Shown: one piece after another, positions 27,801-39,348 of the stretch
Numbering within the stretch: position 1 is the stretch's first letter
Layout: every line of letters begins with the position of its first letter
NCBI RefSeq assembly: GCF_000953825.1
Contig: NZ_BBUL01000077.1
Location: forward strand, 1-45,539
Reading direction: 5' to 3'
DNA: 45,539 nt
Origin: Cellvibrio sp. OA-2007
Lineage (GTDB): Bacteria > Pseudomonadota > Gammaproteobacteria > Pseudomonadales > Cellvibrionaceae
Notes under the pieces: model-generated
What the model was told of the DNA's origin: nothing
The model's input: only the letters and a program-made list of their open reading frames with translations
Database searches by the model: none
Made by a program: the position numbers and the translations under genes

Positions 27801-27917
27801 AGCTGGCGCATCTTGCGCGAAGGATGGTGCACCCATCGCCATAATGCAGACAGCCAACATAGATTTCTTGAACTTAGTAGCTTGTTGTGGATCTTTTTGA
27901 TTCTTATGGAAAACCAT
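24879..27917 (-). CDS. TonB-dependent outer-membrane receptor (Xanthomonas/Caulobacter-type)
   Basis: About 1012 residues. The signal peptide ends at SFA-QD (about residue 34). The plug starts with EEVLVTGVRASLQNA and DAISASDIGSLPD, then LQRVPGVSIERF, the pattern of the large receptor subfamily frequent in Xanthomonas, Caulobacter and Cellvibrio that imports plant glycans. The barrel ends in FSIVLKGQF with terminal Phe as required for outer-membrane insertion. ATG at 27917 has AAGGGG upstream at nine bases; the frame open to 28082 has no signal-like start. It heads the halogenase operon. A carbohydrate, perhaps a xylan product, is the likely cargo, but this is inferred from neighbours. Confidence 0.95.
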   Translation of the reverse strand: MVFHKNQKDPQQATKFKKSMLAVCIMAMGAPSFAQDAPANSSATEEVLVTGVRASLQNAQDIKRESSTVVDAISASDIGSLPDKSVLESLQRVPGVSIERFAGRNDPDHFSIEGSGVTLRGLPQTRSEFNGRDSFSANSGRGLSFQDVPPELMAKVEVFKSQSAKMIEGGISGTINLNTRKPFDSSDRQLAFSAAANYADLSEETKPSISGLFSDRWDTDAGEFGFLISLATSELTSRTDGVAYGQVGNNIDGNGELTAEERFQNTNVMVDGQTITRFAPINGRITSAIQERERNGGSLVGQWRNPDDTLLATVEYVYSDSGRNWLEHNIESDDKIGTYSNLSANGLYVTKGEVNNVDSYTTTSRFSDTNSKVEDFSFRLEFTPSDELKLTGDVQYVKASTDSIDLSIQSGVRANTEFDFTSDRPTVFMTSPDAGVSSEAFFTDPANYYWRSAMDHLEDSEGDEFAIKLDAEYQVDNGWLQSVEAGVRFSERQQDVKWSQYNWGNLSENWAGEEPKNGRKYFTGLQDNTPWDGNSKNGVSYDHNIAFDQFSYAGGHFRKGNKSGVEGGQFLAASEALITNYDNFLAATRPFGYKPAGYRDAAHDGGLYTLAELTNTTERNQAIYLQANFADSEERLTGNVGVRLVKVETESTGGNALPAKWDANLSDAIAKCVSCNTAQLAEDQKFSNGALSIGTVTASFTKALPSLNLRYSIADDVQARFAVSEAISFADIGNLRNYTSISATPTLTRPSESLPPTNVTFEYKGSGGNPNLKPMESTNYDAAVEWYFADAGSVFAGVFYKDMSNFFANEAVETTVTNNGVTRNVLMDLPVNKDVDASITGFEAGYQQFYDMLPAPFDGLGLQLNLTLLDVSGTSPNSNIDPANPPGSADAGFTPAFSDLPLQGMSETTYNIVGMYEKDDLSVRLAYNWRSDYLLTTRDVITKLPIYAQASGQLDGSIFYTINDNFKIGLEGSNLMDEVTWTKMQVTQEGSVIPRNYFINDRRFSIVLKGQF

Positions 27918-28208
27918 AGCCAACCCCTTGTTTAATATTATGATCAGGTAATTTTTATCGTGTCTCGCATGCCCTGTCAGGCAATAAGGACTTATTGAGT
28001 TTGTATCAAGAGCCTCATTAGTCAAATCATCTTGCGTTGATGCAGACAAAAAACAGCAAGATAACCACATCCTAACCTGCAAACCACATTTGTGTCCATA
28101 TGACTATAAGCCAAAAAGGCACATTTTTGATTGATTATTTTGCAAATTGACAGCGCTATCAATTGAGATGCCGCAAATCAATTATCTATGATTAATGGTT
28201 TTGCAAAT
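27918..28208 (-). promoter_or_regulatory. Control region and long leader of the TonB receptor operon
   Basis: No credible gene. On the minus strand it holds, in order, the palindrome at 28147-28162, a candidate -10 TATAGT (complement at 28103-28108) and a leader of about 180 bases. The leader contains a perfect palindrome CAATAAG-GA-CTTATTG at 27982-27997. A -35 box was not clear. Confidence 0.4.
28147..28162. promoter_or_regulatory. LacI-family-type operator upstream of the TonB receptor
   Basis: TTGACAGCGCTATCAA is a 16-base palindrome with one asymmetric pair, centred on AGCGCT as in LacI/GalR operators. It resembles the box bound by xylan-utilisation LacI regulators of Xanthomonas as I recall it. 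It lies about 40 bases upstream of the candidate -10. No LacI-type gene is in the window. Confidence 0.55.
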
Positions 28209-28234
28209 AAAAAAGCCCACTTCGATGAGCGGGC
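28209..28234 (-). terminator. Intrinsic terminator downstream of purA
   Basis: On the minus strand GCCCGCT pairs with AGTGGGC (one wobble) around a CATCGA loop, followed by TTTTTT. It ends the hisZ-purA transcript. Confidence 0.85.
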
Positions 28235-28259
28235 CTTTAAATAACAGAAAAAATGATTT

Positions 28260-30778
<2,519 letters not shown>

Positions 30779-30846
30779 AAGCGACTCTAGTTAAATACAG
30801 GTTAGGTGCAGAGTTGAATGCGAATCAGGTAAGCACACATAAAAAA

Positions 30847-30865
30847 ACCGAGCGCCTGGCTCGGT
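30847..30865 (-). terminator. Intrinsic terminator upstream of hisZ
   Basis: On the minus strand ACCGAGC and GCTCGGT form a 7-bp stem with a 5-base loop followed by a T run (complement of A 30841-30847). It ends transcripts coming from hflC. Confidence 0.8.
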
Positions 30866-30935
30866 TGCGGCATTTTAACACTGTTTGGCGGGGGAATTGT
30901 AGGCCAATTACAACAAGTTAATCCCCCCAAAACCA

Positions 30936-30958
30936 AATCGCCCGCAGAGCGGGCGATT
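30936..30958. terminator. Hairpin just downstream of hflC
   Basis: AATCGCCCGC and GCGGGCGATT form a perfect 10-bp stem with a 3-base loop 18 bases after the hflC stop. The U-run on the minus strand is interrupted, so it may stabilise the 3' end or act with the next terminator. Confidence 0.6.
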
Positions 30959-30975
30959 GGATAAAAAAACAAGGC

Positions 30976-31851
30976 CTAGTTTTTACCCTTGGGATCTTTC
31001 AAGTAGCGGAAAAAGTCGCTTTTGGGGTCAACCACCATCAAATCTTCTTTACCACTAAAACTCTGACGATAAGCATTCAGGCTGCGCACAAAACTATAGA
31101 ACTCAGGGTCTTTGTTGTAGGCGCCAGCAAAAATAGCCGCCGCCTTGGCATCACCTTCACCGCGGATACGCTCTGCATCGCGATAGGCATTTGCCTCAAG
31201 AATAGAAACCTGCTTGTCGGCATCTGCACCAATCACTTCAGCCTGCTCTTTACCTTGCGAGCGATATTCACGCGCTTCTTTTTCGCGATCCGCCGCCATG
31301 CGCGCAAATACAGATTGACTGGCTTCAGCCGGGAAATCGATACGTTTTACCCGAATGTCTTTCACTTCAATACCGAGTAACTTTACCGCATCAACATTGA
31401 TGCTGGCAGTGATTTCACTCATCAACTCGTCACGCTTACCCGAGACCACATCGTGCAAAGTGCGGCGACCAAACTGGTTACGAAGCCCATCCGCCACACG
31501 TTGTGACAAGCGGTTTTCAGCGATCATTTCATCGCCGCCGGTAGCTTTGTAGTAAGTCTCAACATCACTCACCTGCCATTTGATGAACGAGTCCACCATG
31601 ATGCGTTTGTTCTCGACGGTAAAGAAACTTTCAGTGGCCATATCGGCAGTCAATAAACGCCCGTCAAACTTGCGCACTTTTTCTGCAAAAGGCAGCTTAA
31701 AGTGCAAGCCAGGTGGCACATCAGCCTTCACTAAACGACCAAACTGCAACACTACGGCGCGCTGATATTCAGTCACCACATACATCGAGTTCGAACCGAC
31801 CACCAATGCGATCAATATAACAACGATGGAAACGATACCTTTCTTAGACAT
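30976..31851 (-). CDS. hflC: HflC, membrane modulator of the FtsH protease
   Basis: 291 residues. One N-terminal membrane segment (about 5-24) and a prohibitin/SPFH domain facing the periplasm: YQRAVVLQFGRLV, VPPGLHFKLPF and a long coiled-coil with REKEAREYRSQGKEQAE. It forms a cage with HflK around FtsH. The start codon overlaps the hflK stop (TAATG), so the pair is translationally coupled. HflC family length and order after HflK match E. coli. Confidence 0.98.
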   Translation of the reverse strand: MSKKGIVSIVVILIALVVGSNSMYVVTEYQRAVVLQFGRLVKADVPPGLHFKLPFAEKVRKFDGRLLTADMATESFFTVENKRIMVDSFIKWQVSDVETYYKATGGDEMIAENRLSQRVADGLRNQFGRRTLHDVVSGKRDELMSEITASINVDAVKLLGIEVKDIRVKRIDFPAEASQSVFARMAADREKEAREYRSQGKEQAEVIGADADKQVSILEANAYRDAERIRGEGDAKAAAIFAGAYNKDPEFYSFVRSLNAYRQSFSGKEDLMVVDPKSDFFRYLKDPKGKN

Positions 31852-32981
31852 TAGCGCATCTCCCGACGAAGAAGGGGCTTGGTCGCGTCAGCTGGCTGCG
31901 CCGTGCGACTATTAAAATTCTCAGACTGAACTTGAGGTTCACTCGCCTGCGCGCGATTACCCATGCGATCCAAAGGCAAATAAAGCATGTTGTTACCACC
32001 AGCCACATCAACCATCACTTTGGATGAGTTCGCCATCACTGTTTCCATGGTTTCCAGATACAAACGCTGGCGCGTCACTTCAGGCGCACGCTTGTACTCA
32101 GCCAATAAGCTTTCAAAACGATCTGACTCACCCTCTGCCCGCGCAACTACTTCGGCGCGATAGGCTTCAGCCTCTTCGATCATACGCTGAGCGCGGCCGC
32201 GAGCCTCCGGGATAATGCCGTTGGCATAGGCTTGCGCCTGATTCTTAAAGCGCGCTTCATCTTCTTTTGCTCTGATCACATCATCAAATGCAGAGCGCAC
32301 CTCTTCAGGAGGGCGAGCATCCTGGATGTTCACCGTATTCACCTGAATGCCAGCGGCATAAGCATCAAGATAAGCCTGCAGACGCAGTTTCACTTCTTCT
32401 GCGATCTTTTGACGCCCTTCCGATAACACCTGATTCAATTCACTGGAACCTATTACGTGACGCACCGCTGAATCCGTTGCATGACGCAGACTGGTCTCCG
32501 GATCACGTACATTCAATACAAATGCCCTGACATCAGAGACGTTGTACTGCACCGAAATCGGCAGTTCAACAATGCTTTCGTCTTCAGTCAGCATCAAACC
32601 ACGAGACGGATACTGACGCTCGCCGGTGACGTTGACGATAACCACCTCGGTTATTAGAGGCGCATTCCAGTTCAAACCTTCCGTTTTGATTTCAGAAAAA
32701 GCGCCAAACTTAAGCACCACAGCGCGCTCTTTAGCATCGACTTGATAAACCCCGGCGCCAACATAAAACAAAGCGATAATAACGGCACCAATCGCAAATA
32801 AAGGCCCAAAGCTAGCACCACCAGATGATCTTCCACCACCTGAGCCGCCACCAAACATGCCGTTTAGCTTGTCTTGCAGTTTTTTAAATGCCTCATCAAG
32901 ATCCGGCGGGCCATCGTTATTCTTGCCGCTGTCGCGCCCACCCCAAGGATCCTTATCTTTTCCCGGTTCATTCCAGGCCAT
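31851..32981 (-). CDS. hflK: HflK, membrane modulator of the FtsH protease
   Basis: 376 residues. A Gly-rich cytoplasmic N-terminus (WNEPGKDKDPWGG, then GGGSGGG) precedes one membrane segment (about 58-78) and an SPFH domain: VDAKERAVVLKFG, LNWNAPLI, ARPPEEVRSAFDDV, and the coiled-coil with ARGRAQRMIEEAEAYR. ATG at 32981 has GGAG nine bases upstream. It follows hflX by 50 bases, as in the E. coli hfq-hflX-hflK-hflC block. It acts with HflC on FtsH. Confidence 0.98.
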   Translation of the reverse strand: MAWNEPGKDKDPWGGRDSGKNNDGPPDLDEAFKKLQDKLNGMFGGGSGGGRSSGGASFGPLFAIGAVIIALFYVGAGVYQVDAKERAVVLKFGAFSEIKTEGLNWNAPLITEVVIVNVTGERQYPSRGLMLTEDESIVELPISVQYNVSDVRAFVLNVRDPETSLRHATDSAVRHVIGSSELNQVLSEGRQKIAEEVKLRLQAYLDAYAAGIQVNTVNIQDARPPEEVRSAFDDVIRAKEDEARFKNQAQAYANGIIPEARGRAQRMIEEAEAYRAEVVARAEGESDRFESLLAEYKRAPEVTRQRLYLETMETVMANSSKVMVDVAGGNNMLYLPLDRMGNRAQASEPQVQSENFNSRTAQPADATKPLLRREMR

Positions 32982-33031
32982 AGTTTTTCTCCAGATAGAA
33001 AGTAAAGCTGTGTTGGGGATGAATCACGAAT

Positions 33032-34366
33032 TTACAACTCCCGGGATAAATCATCGGGCTCGGGTAAACTTTGTTCATCCCAAATCAAATCCTCATACAC
33101 CAAAGACGCAGCACTGAGAATTCGTAATAAATCACTTTTGGGCACACGAATCTGTAACAGACTGGCGCCATCATCACGGTAATGCTCCGCCACTACCGCC
33201 TGCTGGGTGTAGAGCATAGCGCGCAAACGCCCTTGTGTGGGCGCTAACACCAGACAACCATTCACCACTTCCTTGCCGAGCAGTTCAGAAATCGCCTGGG
33301 TCAGCAACTCGCAACCCAGATCAGCCTGCGCAGAGAGCCAGACAGCAACAGGTTTGCCGGTTGCATCGCGATCTATCTGTGGCTCAGCATCGGCAAGCAA
33401 ATCTATTTTGTTATACACGCGAAGTTGGGGCAAATCGGCTGCGCCAATCTCTTCCAGCACCAACTCCACTTGCTCGGTATTGCGCATACGCTCTTCCGCT
33501 GCGGAATCTATCACATGCAAGAGTAAAGTTGAGTTACTTGCCTCCTCCAATGTCGCGCGAAACGCTTCCACTAACTTATGTGGCAGATGACTGATGAAAC
33601 CTACAGTATCCGCCATAACGACGGCACCTATATCGGATAATTCAATCCGGCGCATAGTAGGATCGAGTGTGGCAAACAGTTTATCCACCGCATACACGTC
33701 TGATCCGGTAAGGCGATTAAACAATGTTGATTTACCGGCATTGGTATAACCCACCAAGGACACTGTCGGTATTGCAGCGCGCTGACGGGAGCGGCGCCCT
33801 TGATCGCGCTGGGAACGCACTTTTTCCAGGCGCTGCTCGATCATACTGATACGATTGCGCAGCAAACGCCGATCTGTCTCCAGCTGGGTTTCACCCGGGC
33901 CGCGCAAACCAATACCGCCCTTTTGCCGCTCAAGATGCGTCCAGCCGCGAATCAAGCGCGTTGCCGTATGGCGCAACTGCGCAAGCTCCACCTGCAACTT
34001 ACCTTCAAAAGTGCGCGCGCGCTGGGCAAAAATATCCAGAATCAAACCAGTCCGGTCGAGTACGCGGCACTGTAGCACTTGCTCCAAATTGCGCTCTTGG
34101 CTGGGAGTCAATGTGTGATTAAAAATCACTAGCTCGGCTTTATGTTCAGCAACCAAATCGGCCAGCTCTTGTAGCTTGCCGGTACTGATAAGAAACTTGG
34201 CGGTGGGAGTAATGCGGGTACCGCCAGTAAGAAAGGCTACCGGATCGCCACCTGCGGACAATACCAGCTCTTCAAATTCGCGGGGGTCTTCGGCATCTTG
34301 GCCGTGAGATAAATTCAGGTGAACCAGCACTGCCAGTTCACCCGATTCAGGGCGATCAAAAAACAA
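33032..34366 (-). CDS. hflX: GTPase HflX (ribosome-splitting, stress-linked)
   Basis: 444 residues. The N-terminal HflX domain shows GGTRITPTAKFLISTGKL; the linker helix contains GGIGLRGPGETQLETDRR. The G domain has GYTNAGKST (G1), DTVGF (G3) and NKID (G4). It binds the large ribosomal subunit and splits stalled ribosomes. The start is an unusual TTG at 34366, supported by GAGG eight bases upstream and by the typical N-terminus MFFDRPESGE. It follows hfq by 35 bases. Confidence 0.97.
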   Translation of the reverse strand: MFFDRPESGELAVLVHLNLSHGQDAEDPREFEELVLSAGGDPVAFLTGGTRITPTAKFLISTGKLQELADLVAEHKAELVIFNHTLTPSQERNLEQVLQCRVLDRTGLILDIFAQRARTFEGKLQVELAQLRHTATRLIRGWTHLERQKGGIGLRGPGETQLETDRRLLRNRISMIEQRLEKVRSQRDQGRRSRQRAAIPTVSLVGYTNAGKSTLFNRLTGSDVYAVDKLFATLDPTMRRIELSDIGAVVMADTVGFISHLPHKLVEAFRATLEEASNSTLLLHVIDSAAEERMRNTEQVELVLEEIGAADLPQLRVYNKIDLLADAEPQIDRDATGKPVAVWLSAQADLGCELLTQAISELLGKEVVNGCLVLAPTQGRLRAMLYTQQAVVAEHYRDDGASLLQIRVPKSDLLRILSAASLVYEDLIWDEQSLPEPDDLSREL

Positions 34367-34401
34367 TTAGCGACCTCGAGATTGTATCAATGATTTGATA
34401 A

Positions 34402-34668
34402 TTACTCGGCCTGCTCGTCTTCTTCGCCTTCGATACCACCTGCTTCGTTCAGCAGAGGTACGCGTACTGCGCGTGATGGAACTACAGTGGAGATTGCATG
34501 CTTGTAAACCATTTGGCTTACAGTGTTTTTCAACAGCACGACAAACTGATCAAATGACTCAACCTGGCCTTGTAACTTAATGCCATTTACCAAATAAATG
34601 GACACAGGCACGCGCTCTTTACGCAGAACGTTCAGGTAAGGGTCTTGTAAGCTATGCCCTTTTGACAT
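34402..34668 (-). CDS. hfq: RNA chaperone Hfq
   Basis: 88 residues. The Sm fold is clear: [30 protein letters not shown] with Gln8 and the Sm1 segment, [10 protein letters not shown], and the Sm2 signature [12 protein letters not shown]. The C-terminal tail is short and acidic (EGEEDEQAE). It pairs small RNAs with mRNAs as a hexamer. A good AGGAGAT site lies six bases before the ATG. A gap of 118 bases to miaA probably carries a separate hfq promoter. Confidence 0.99.
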   Translation of the reverse strand: MSKGHSLQDPYLNVLRKERVPVSIYLVNGIKLQGQVESFDQFVVLLKNTVSQMVYKHAISTVVPSRAVRVPLLNEAGGIEGEEDEQAE

Positions 34669-34786
34669 GTTTATCTCCTAGGGACAATAAAAATTATAGT
34701 AATTACCCACCCAAAACACCTAGTACATCGAGTAAGGAGGAGGTGGAAGAAAGCATGAAAATCTGACTAGGGTTCTCACGTAGGCA

Positions 34787-35788
34787 TTATATGGCTGCGG
34801 AGCCTATAAAATTCAAGGCGCAACGCACAATTTCTTCCTTTGTGAGTGAAATTCCCTGTTCAGTCTCAGTGTATACCCAGTGTAGTTCACTATTTGATGT
34901 TGTCGACCAGCCGCGCAACCAAGTGAATTGTCGCTTAGCTAATTGACGTGTGGCGATAATTCCGCGCTCGCTCATTTCACTGTAGCTCAAACAGCCCTCG
35001 AGATAATCCCACACTTGGCGATAACCCACTGCGCGAATTGCAGGCAAATCCGGATGTAAATCACCGCGCTCATACAAGCCTTTCACCTCATCAACCAATC
35101 CGCTACCGAGCATTTTTTCAAAACGTGTAGCGATACGCTGATGCAGAACAGAACGATCGCGCGGCGCTATGGCCAATTGGCACACATTGTAGCGCTCGCA
35201 AAATGATGGCGCGGAGGATGATTGATGCTGAACTTGTCGCAATTGCGCCATAGTTTTACCGCTTACACGATACACTTCCAATGCGCGACTCACCCGTTGC
35301 GAGTGATTGGGATGGATCTCTGCCGCAGTCTCTGGATCAACCAATGTGAGCTGCGCATGAATATGCGGCCAACCAAACTCTTCTGCCTCGCGCTCAATTT
35401 GCGCGCGCACTTCTGCATCTGCCGCAGGCATTTCGGCCAAACCATCGAGCAGCGCGCGAAAATAGAGCATAGTGCCACCCACCAGCAGCGGAATTCTCCC
35501 CTGCGCATGAATCGCTTGAATTTCGCGCTCGGCATCCGCTAAAAAATCGGCGACTGAATAAGGCTCAGCGGGATCGCGAATATCAATCAGGCGATGCGGC
35601 GCCAACGCCTGCTCTTGCGCAGAGGGTTTGGCCGAGCCCACATCCATACCGCGATAAACCAACGCGGAATCCACGCTGATTAACTCCACCGGCAAATGTT
35701 GGCGCAGCGCAATCGCGAGATCGGTTTTGCCGGAGGCGGTTGGCCCCATTAAAAAAATCACCGGCAATTTGTTTGCTGTTGCACTCAT
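34787..35788 (-). CDS. miaA: tRNA dimethylallyltransferase
   Basis: 333 residues, cytoplasmic. Adds the dimethylallyl group to A37 of tRNAs reading UNN codons. The P-loop is GPTASGKTD, followed by [19 protein letters not shown] and [16 protein letters not shown], then [16 protein letters not shown] and the C-terminal [13 protein letters not shown]. It starts three bases after the mutL stop, the conserved mutL-miaA-hfq order. Confidence 0.98.
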   Translation of the reverse strand: MSATANKLPVIFLMGPTASGKTDLAIALRQHLPVELISVDSALVYRGMDVGSAKPSAQEQALAPHRLIDIRDPAEPYSVADFLADAEREIQAIHAQGRIPLLVGGTMLYFRALLDGLAEMPAADAEVRAQIEREAEEFGWPHIHAQLTLVDPETAAEIHPNHSQRVSRALEVYRVSGKTMAQLRQVQHQSSSAPSFCERYNVCQLAIAPRDRSVLHQRIATRFEKMLGSGLVDEVKGLYERGDLHPDLPAIRAVGYRQVWDYLEGCLSYSEMSERGIIATRQLAKRQFTWLRGWSTTSNSELHWVYTETEQGISLTKEEIVRCALNFIGSAAI

Positions 35789-35791
35789 TGG

Positions 35792-37675
35792 CTATTGCCC
35801 ACGCATAAACATTTTGTCGAGATCATCGAGCGATTGCAGCAGCCAGGTGGGGCGGCCGTGATTGCACTGACCGCTGCGTTCAGTTGCTTCCATATCGCGC
35901 AGCAATGCATTCATTTCAGGAATGGTTAATTTGCGATTGGCACGCACCGAACCGTGACAGGCCATGGTGCCGAGAATTTCGTTGATGTGATGCTGGATGC
36001 GCTCACTGCTGCCGTGTTCGATTAAATCGGACAATACATCGCGCACCAACTGCTCTACTTTGGCGCGATTCAAAATCACCGGCAGTTGGCGGATGAGTAA
36101 TGTCTCTGGCCCGGCGCGCTGCAATTCAAAACCGAGCGATTTAAAAATATCGTGAAAGTTTTCAGCGCAATCCGCTTCTTTTTCACTGACGGCAATACTC
36201 TCTGGCACCAACAGCGGTTGGGTTTGAATGCCGCCGCAGGCAAAGGATTCTTTCATGCGCTCGTAGGTGATGCGCTCGTGCGCCGCGTGCATATCCACCA
36301 CAATTAAGCCCTGCGCATTTTCCGCCAGAATATAAATGCCTTTGAGTTGCGCGATGGCATATCCCAACGGTGGGATTTCTTCGTCAGCCGTCTCGGGCAA
36401 ACTATAGGTTGCCGCCGTGTTTGCAGGGCGATGCAGTTCACCATAAGCGCCCATCTGTTCCCGCACATCAGCAGGAGAAATCGCTGCAGGTTGATAACTC
36501 GCCGGGTAGTTATTGCTTGCCGATGCAGCGCGAAAACCCATCGTCTCCTGGCCCTTAAATTCACCAGCGGCAAGACCTTGAATGGGGCGCGCCGATGAAA
36601 GCGCAAACGGATTTACACCGGGAGTTTCATCGGCGCCTTCACCCAATTCGCGTTTTGCCAGCGTATCTTCCGGGCGCACTTTGGCGAGTGCGCGATGCAA
36701 ACTTGAATAAATAAAATCGTGCACGCTGCGATTATCGCGAAAGCGCACTTCGTGTTTGGTGGGATGCACATTCACATCCACCGTCGATGGATCCAATTCC
36801 AGATACAACACAAATGCGGGATGACGGCCGGGATATAAAACATCCTGATAGGCCTGACGCACTGCGTGGCTGACCAGCTTGTCGCGAATCGCGCGGCCAT
36901 TGACAAAAAAGTGTTGCAGGTCGGCCTGACTGCGGGAAAAGGTCGGCAGCGCAACCCAGCCCCACAGACGCAAAGAACCTCGCTCTATATCGATATGCAC
37001 CGCGTTTTCCATAAACGCTGGGCCACAGACTTGCGCCACGCGGCGCTCCTGCTCCAATTGCGAATCGCCCGCGCGCCAGGAATAAATCGCGCGGTTGTTG
37101 TGGCGCAAATTAAATGCGACATCAAAGCGCGAAAGCGCCAAGCGTTTTACAACATCTTCAAGGTGAGTGTATTCGGTTTTATCGGTGCGCAAAAATTTGC
37201 GGCGTGCAGGGGTATTAAAAAATAAATCGCGCACTTCAACCGTGGTGCCGCGCGGATGGGGCGCTGGCGACAACTGGGTTTCCATATCGCGCCCTTCGGC
37301 CACCACTTGCCAGCCGGCACTGTCTTCGTTGGTGCTGCTGATTAAGGCCAGACGCGCGACCGAGCTGATACTCGCCAGCGCTTCGCCGCGAAAACCCAAG
37401 GTTGCCACGGCTTCGAGATCATCCAATTCGTAGATTTTACTGGTGGCATGACGACTGAGTGCAAGCGGCAAATCGTCTTTATCGATACCACCGCCGTTGT
37501 CGCGCACGCGCATGAGTTTAATTCCGCCTTCCTCGACATCAATCTCCAAGCGCGTTGCGCCTGCATCGAGCGAATTTTCCAACAGTTCTTTGATGACAGA
37601 CGATGGCCGCTCCACCACTTCACCTGCGGCAATTTGGTTCGCGAGGCGCGGGCTGAGTAATTTAATTTTTCTCAT
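35792..37675 (-). CDS. mutL: DNA mismatch repair protein MutL, endonuclease-type
   Basis: About 627 residues. The N-terminal GHKL ATPase shows [27 protein letters not shown] and [13 protein letters not shown]. The C-terminal dimerisation domain keeps DMHAAHE-x4-E (the DQHAxxE-x4-E endonuclease motif with Met for Gln), ACHGSVRAN and CNHGRP. These are metal-site motifs of nicking MutL proteins, absent from E. coli MutL. ATG at 37675 matches the usual [10 protein letters not shown] start; a TTG three codons upstream is less likely. It follows amiB by 23 bases. Confidence 0.97.
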   Translation of the reverse strand: MRKIKLLSPRLANQIAAGEVVERPSSVIKELLENSLDAGATRLEIDVEEGGIKLMRVRDNGGGIDKDDLPLALSRHATSKIYELDDLEAVATLGFRGEALASISSVARLALISSTNEDSAGWQVVAEGRDMETQLSPAPHPRGTTVEVRDLFFNTPARRKFLRTDKTEYTHLEDVVKRLALSRFDVAFNLRHNNRAIYSWRAGDSQLEQERRVAQVCGPAFMENAVHIDIERGSLRLWGWVALPTFSRSQADLQHFFVNGRAIRDKLVSHAVRQAYQDVLYPGRHPAFVLYLELDPSTVDVNVHPTKHEVRFRDNRSVHDFIYSSLHRALAKVRPEDTLAKRELGEGADETPGVNPFALSSARPIQGLAAGEFKGQETMGFRAASASNNYPASYQPAAISPADVREQMGAYGELHRPANTAATYSLPETADEEIPPLGYAIAQLKGIYILAENAQGLIVVDMHAAHERITYERMKESFACGGIQTQPLLVPESIAVSEKEADCAENFHDIFKSLGFELQRAGPETLLIRQLPVILNRAKVEQLVRDVLSDLIEHGSSERIQHHINEILGTMACHGSVRANRKLTIPEMNALLRDMEATERSGQCNHGRPTWLLQSLDDLDKMFMRGQ

Positions 37676-37698
37676 GGGATGCAAATCACGTGAAGATA

Positions 37699-39348
37699 TC
37701 AGGATGTCGGAATTTTAAGCGTCTGACCAATTTTTACCGTGGCGTTTTTCATGTTGTTGTGGCGCTGGATGGCGGCAATGCTCACCCCATAGCGCGAGGC
37801 AATGCGGGAGAGAGTATCACCTGCTACCACTTTGTGCTGGCGCGGCGCGGCGGGCGGTGGCGTGTAACTCGGGCGCGCGACTGGCTGGCTGGCAACGGCG
37901 GTACCGCCAGCGGGGATTTTTAACGTCTGCCCTAAATTCACCGTGGTACCGCGCAGATTGTTGTGCAGCATCAAGCTCTGCATAGAAACGCCATAGCGCG
38001 CCGCAATGCCGGACAAACTATCGCCCCGCGCTACGGTATGCTGCCGCTCAAAATCTTTCAGCGCACCAGATTCCAATTGCGCAGCCACATAGGTTCCCGC
38101 AGGTGGGTGCTGATAAAAATGCTGTTTGATACCCTTGAAGACCGATTGCGCCATTTGTTTGCGATATGCCGGGGTCGCCAACTTGCGCGCCTCATCCGGG
38201 TTGGAAATAAAACCCGTCTCAACCAGAATGGAGGGAACATCCGGCGACTTAAGCACCATAAAACCTGCCTGCTCTACATGGCGTTTATGCAAATGTGCAA
38301 GGCCGCCCATGGAGCTCAGTACGTGATGCCCCACCTGCAAACTGGAGTTGAGTGTTGCGGTCATCGACAAATCTACCAGCACACCGGCGAGCACCTGATC
38401 TTTATCGCCGAGACTGATATCACCCACACCGCCAATCAAATCCGACTCGTTTTCGCGCTGCGCTAAAAACCGCGCGGTTTCCGACGTCGCACCATTTTGC
38501 GAAAGCGCAAATACCGAAGCGCCGCGCGCACTGGCTTTGGTAAAGGCGTCGGCGTGGATGGAGACAAACAAATCCGCTTTCATATTGCGCGCCAAGTCGC
38601 GACGTTTTTTAAGCGGGATAAAATAATCGCCAGTGCGGGTTAACTTGCCGGTAAAGCCCGGCTGCGCATTTATCGCAGCAACCAACTCTTTGGCGATCGC
38701 GAGGGTAACTTCTTTTTCGCGCAGACGATTCGGCCCCATGGCGCCCGGGTCTTCACCGCCGTGCCCGGCATCCACTGCGATCACAATAAAACGTTTGCCG
38801 CTGAGATCGGCACTGGCGGTAGTAACAGGAGCGGGAGCAGGAGCACTCACTGCGGGTTTGTCTTGCACCGCGACAGATTTAGTGGTGGGCGGAATTGATG
38901 GCGCTGCAGTCGCAACAGTGGTCGAATTTGCCGGCGTGACCTCATCGTACAAATCGATCACCAAACGGTCGTGCATGCCAGCGTGGGCCTTGAGCGCAAA
39001 ACTGTTGGGCGCGACCTTGGCTTTTAAATCCAGCACTAGACGCAAATCTGTTTTGTTGTGCACGTAGCTGCGGATCACCATCACCGGAGTATCGGCGAGC
39101 GGCAGCTTGGCGAGATCACCCAGCAATTTACTGTTGGGCACATCGAGAATGATACGGTCGGGGTTACCGGCAAGGGTGAGGCTGTGCTGCACTGGAGCAT
39201 CCAAGTCTAACACTATGCGGGTGTGATCGGGAGCGCGCCAAACACGCACACCATTGACGTTAGCCGACTGGGCGGCTTGAGCAACCAACAATACGCCCAA
39301 GCAGCAAATAGCACTCAGCCAGCGAAAACAAACCATAGACGATCTCAT
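37699..39348 (-). CDS. amiB: N-acetylmuramoyl-L-alanine amidase with AMIN and two LysM domains
   Basis: About 549 residues, periplasmic, with a signal peptide ending near SANVN. An AMIN domain (about 30-130) targets septal peptidoglycan. Amidase_3 follows with zinc ligands in [12 protein letters not shown], the REKEVTL Glu, SIHADAF, and the catalytic Glu in LVETGFISN. Two C-terminal LysM repeats begin [18 protein letters not shown] and [18 protein letters not shown]. The symbol rests on its place directly before mutL, as for amiB of other gammaproteobacteria; amiC is the alternative. ATG at 39348 opens the signal peptide; 52 upstream residues in frame are not signal-like. Confidence 0.94.
   Translation of the reverse strand: MRSSMVCFRWLSAICCLGVLLVAQAAQSANVNGVRVWRAPDHTRIVLDLDAPVQHSLTLAGNPDRIILDVPNSKLLGDLAKLPLADTPVMVIRSYVHNKTDLRLVLDLKAKVAPNSFALKAHAGMHDRLVIDLYDEVTPANSTTVATAAPSIPPTTKSVAVQDKPAVSAPAPAPVTTASADLSGKRFIVIAVDAGHGGEDPGAMGPNRLREKEVTLAIAKELVAAINAQPGFTGKLTRTGDYFIPLKKRRDLARNMKADLFVSIHADAFTKASARGASVFALSQNGATSETARFLAQRENESDLIGGVGDISLGDKDQVLAGVLVDLSMTATLNSSLQVGHHVLSSMGGLAHLHKRHVEQAGFMVLKSPDVPSILVETGFISNPDEARKLATPAYRKQMAQSVFKGIKQHFYQHPPAGTYVAAQLESGALKDFERQHTVARGDSLSGIAARYGVSMQSLMLHNNLRGTTVNLGQTLKIPAGGTAVASQPVARPSYTPPPAAPRQHKVVAGDTLSRIASRYGVSIAAIQRHNNMKNATVKIGQTLKIPTS

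Noticed and set aside
27918-28082. N-terminal extension of the TonB receptor
   Set aside because: Adds 55 residues before a normal signal peptide; a strong AAGGGG site precedes the ATG at 27917.
20207-28082. Recently acquired island
   Set aside because: No integrase, tRNA, insertion sequence or flanking repeats; codon use looked similar to neighbours by eye. A composition calculation was not possible.
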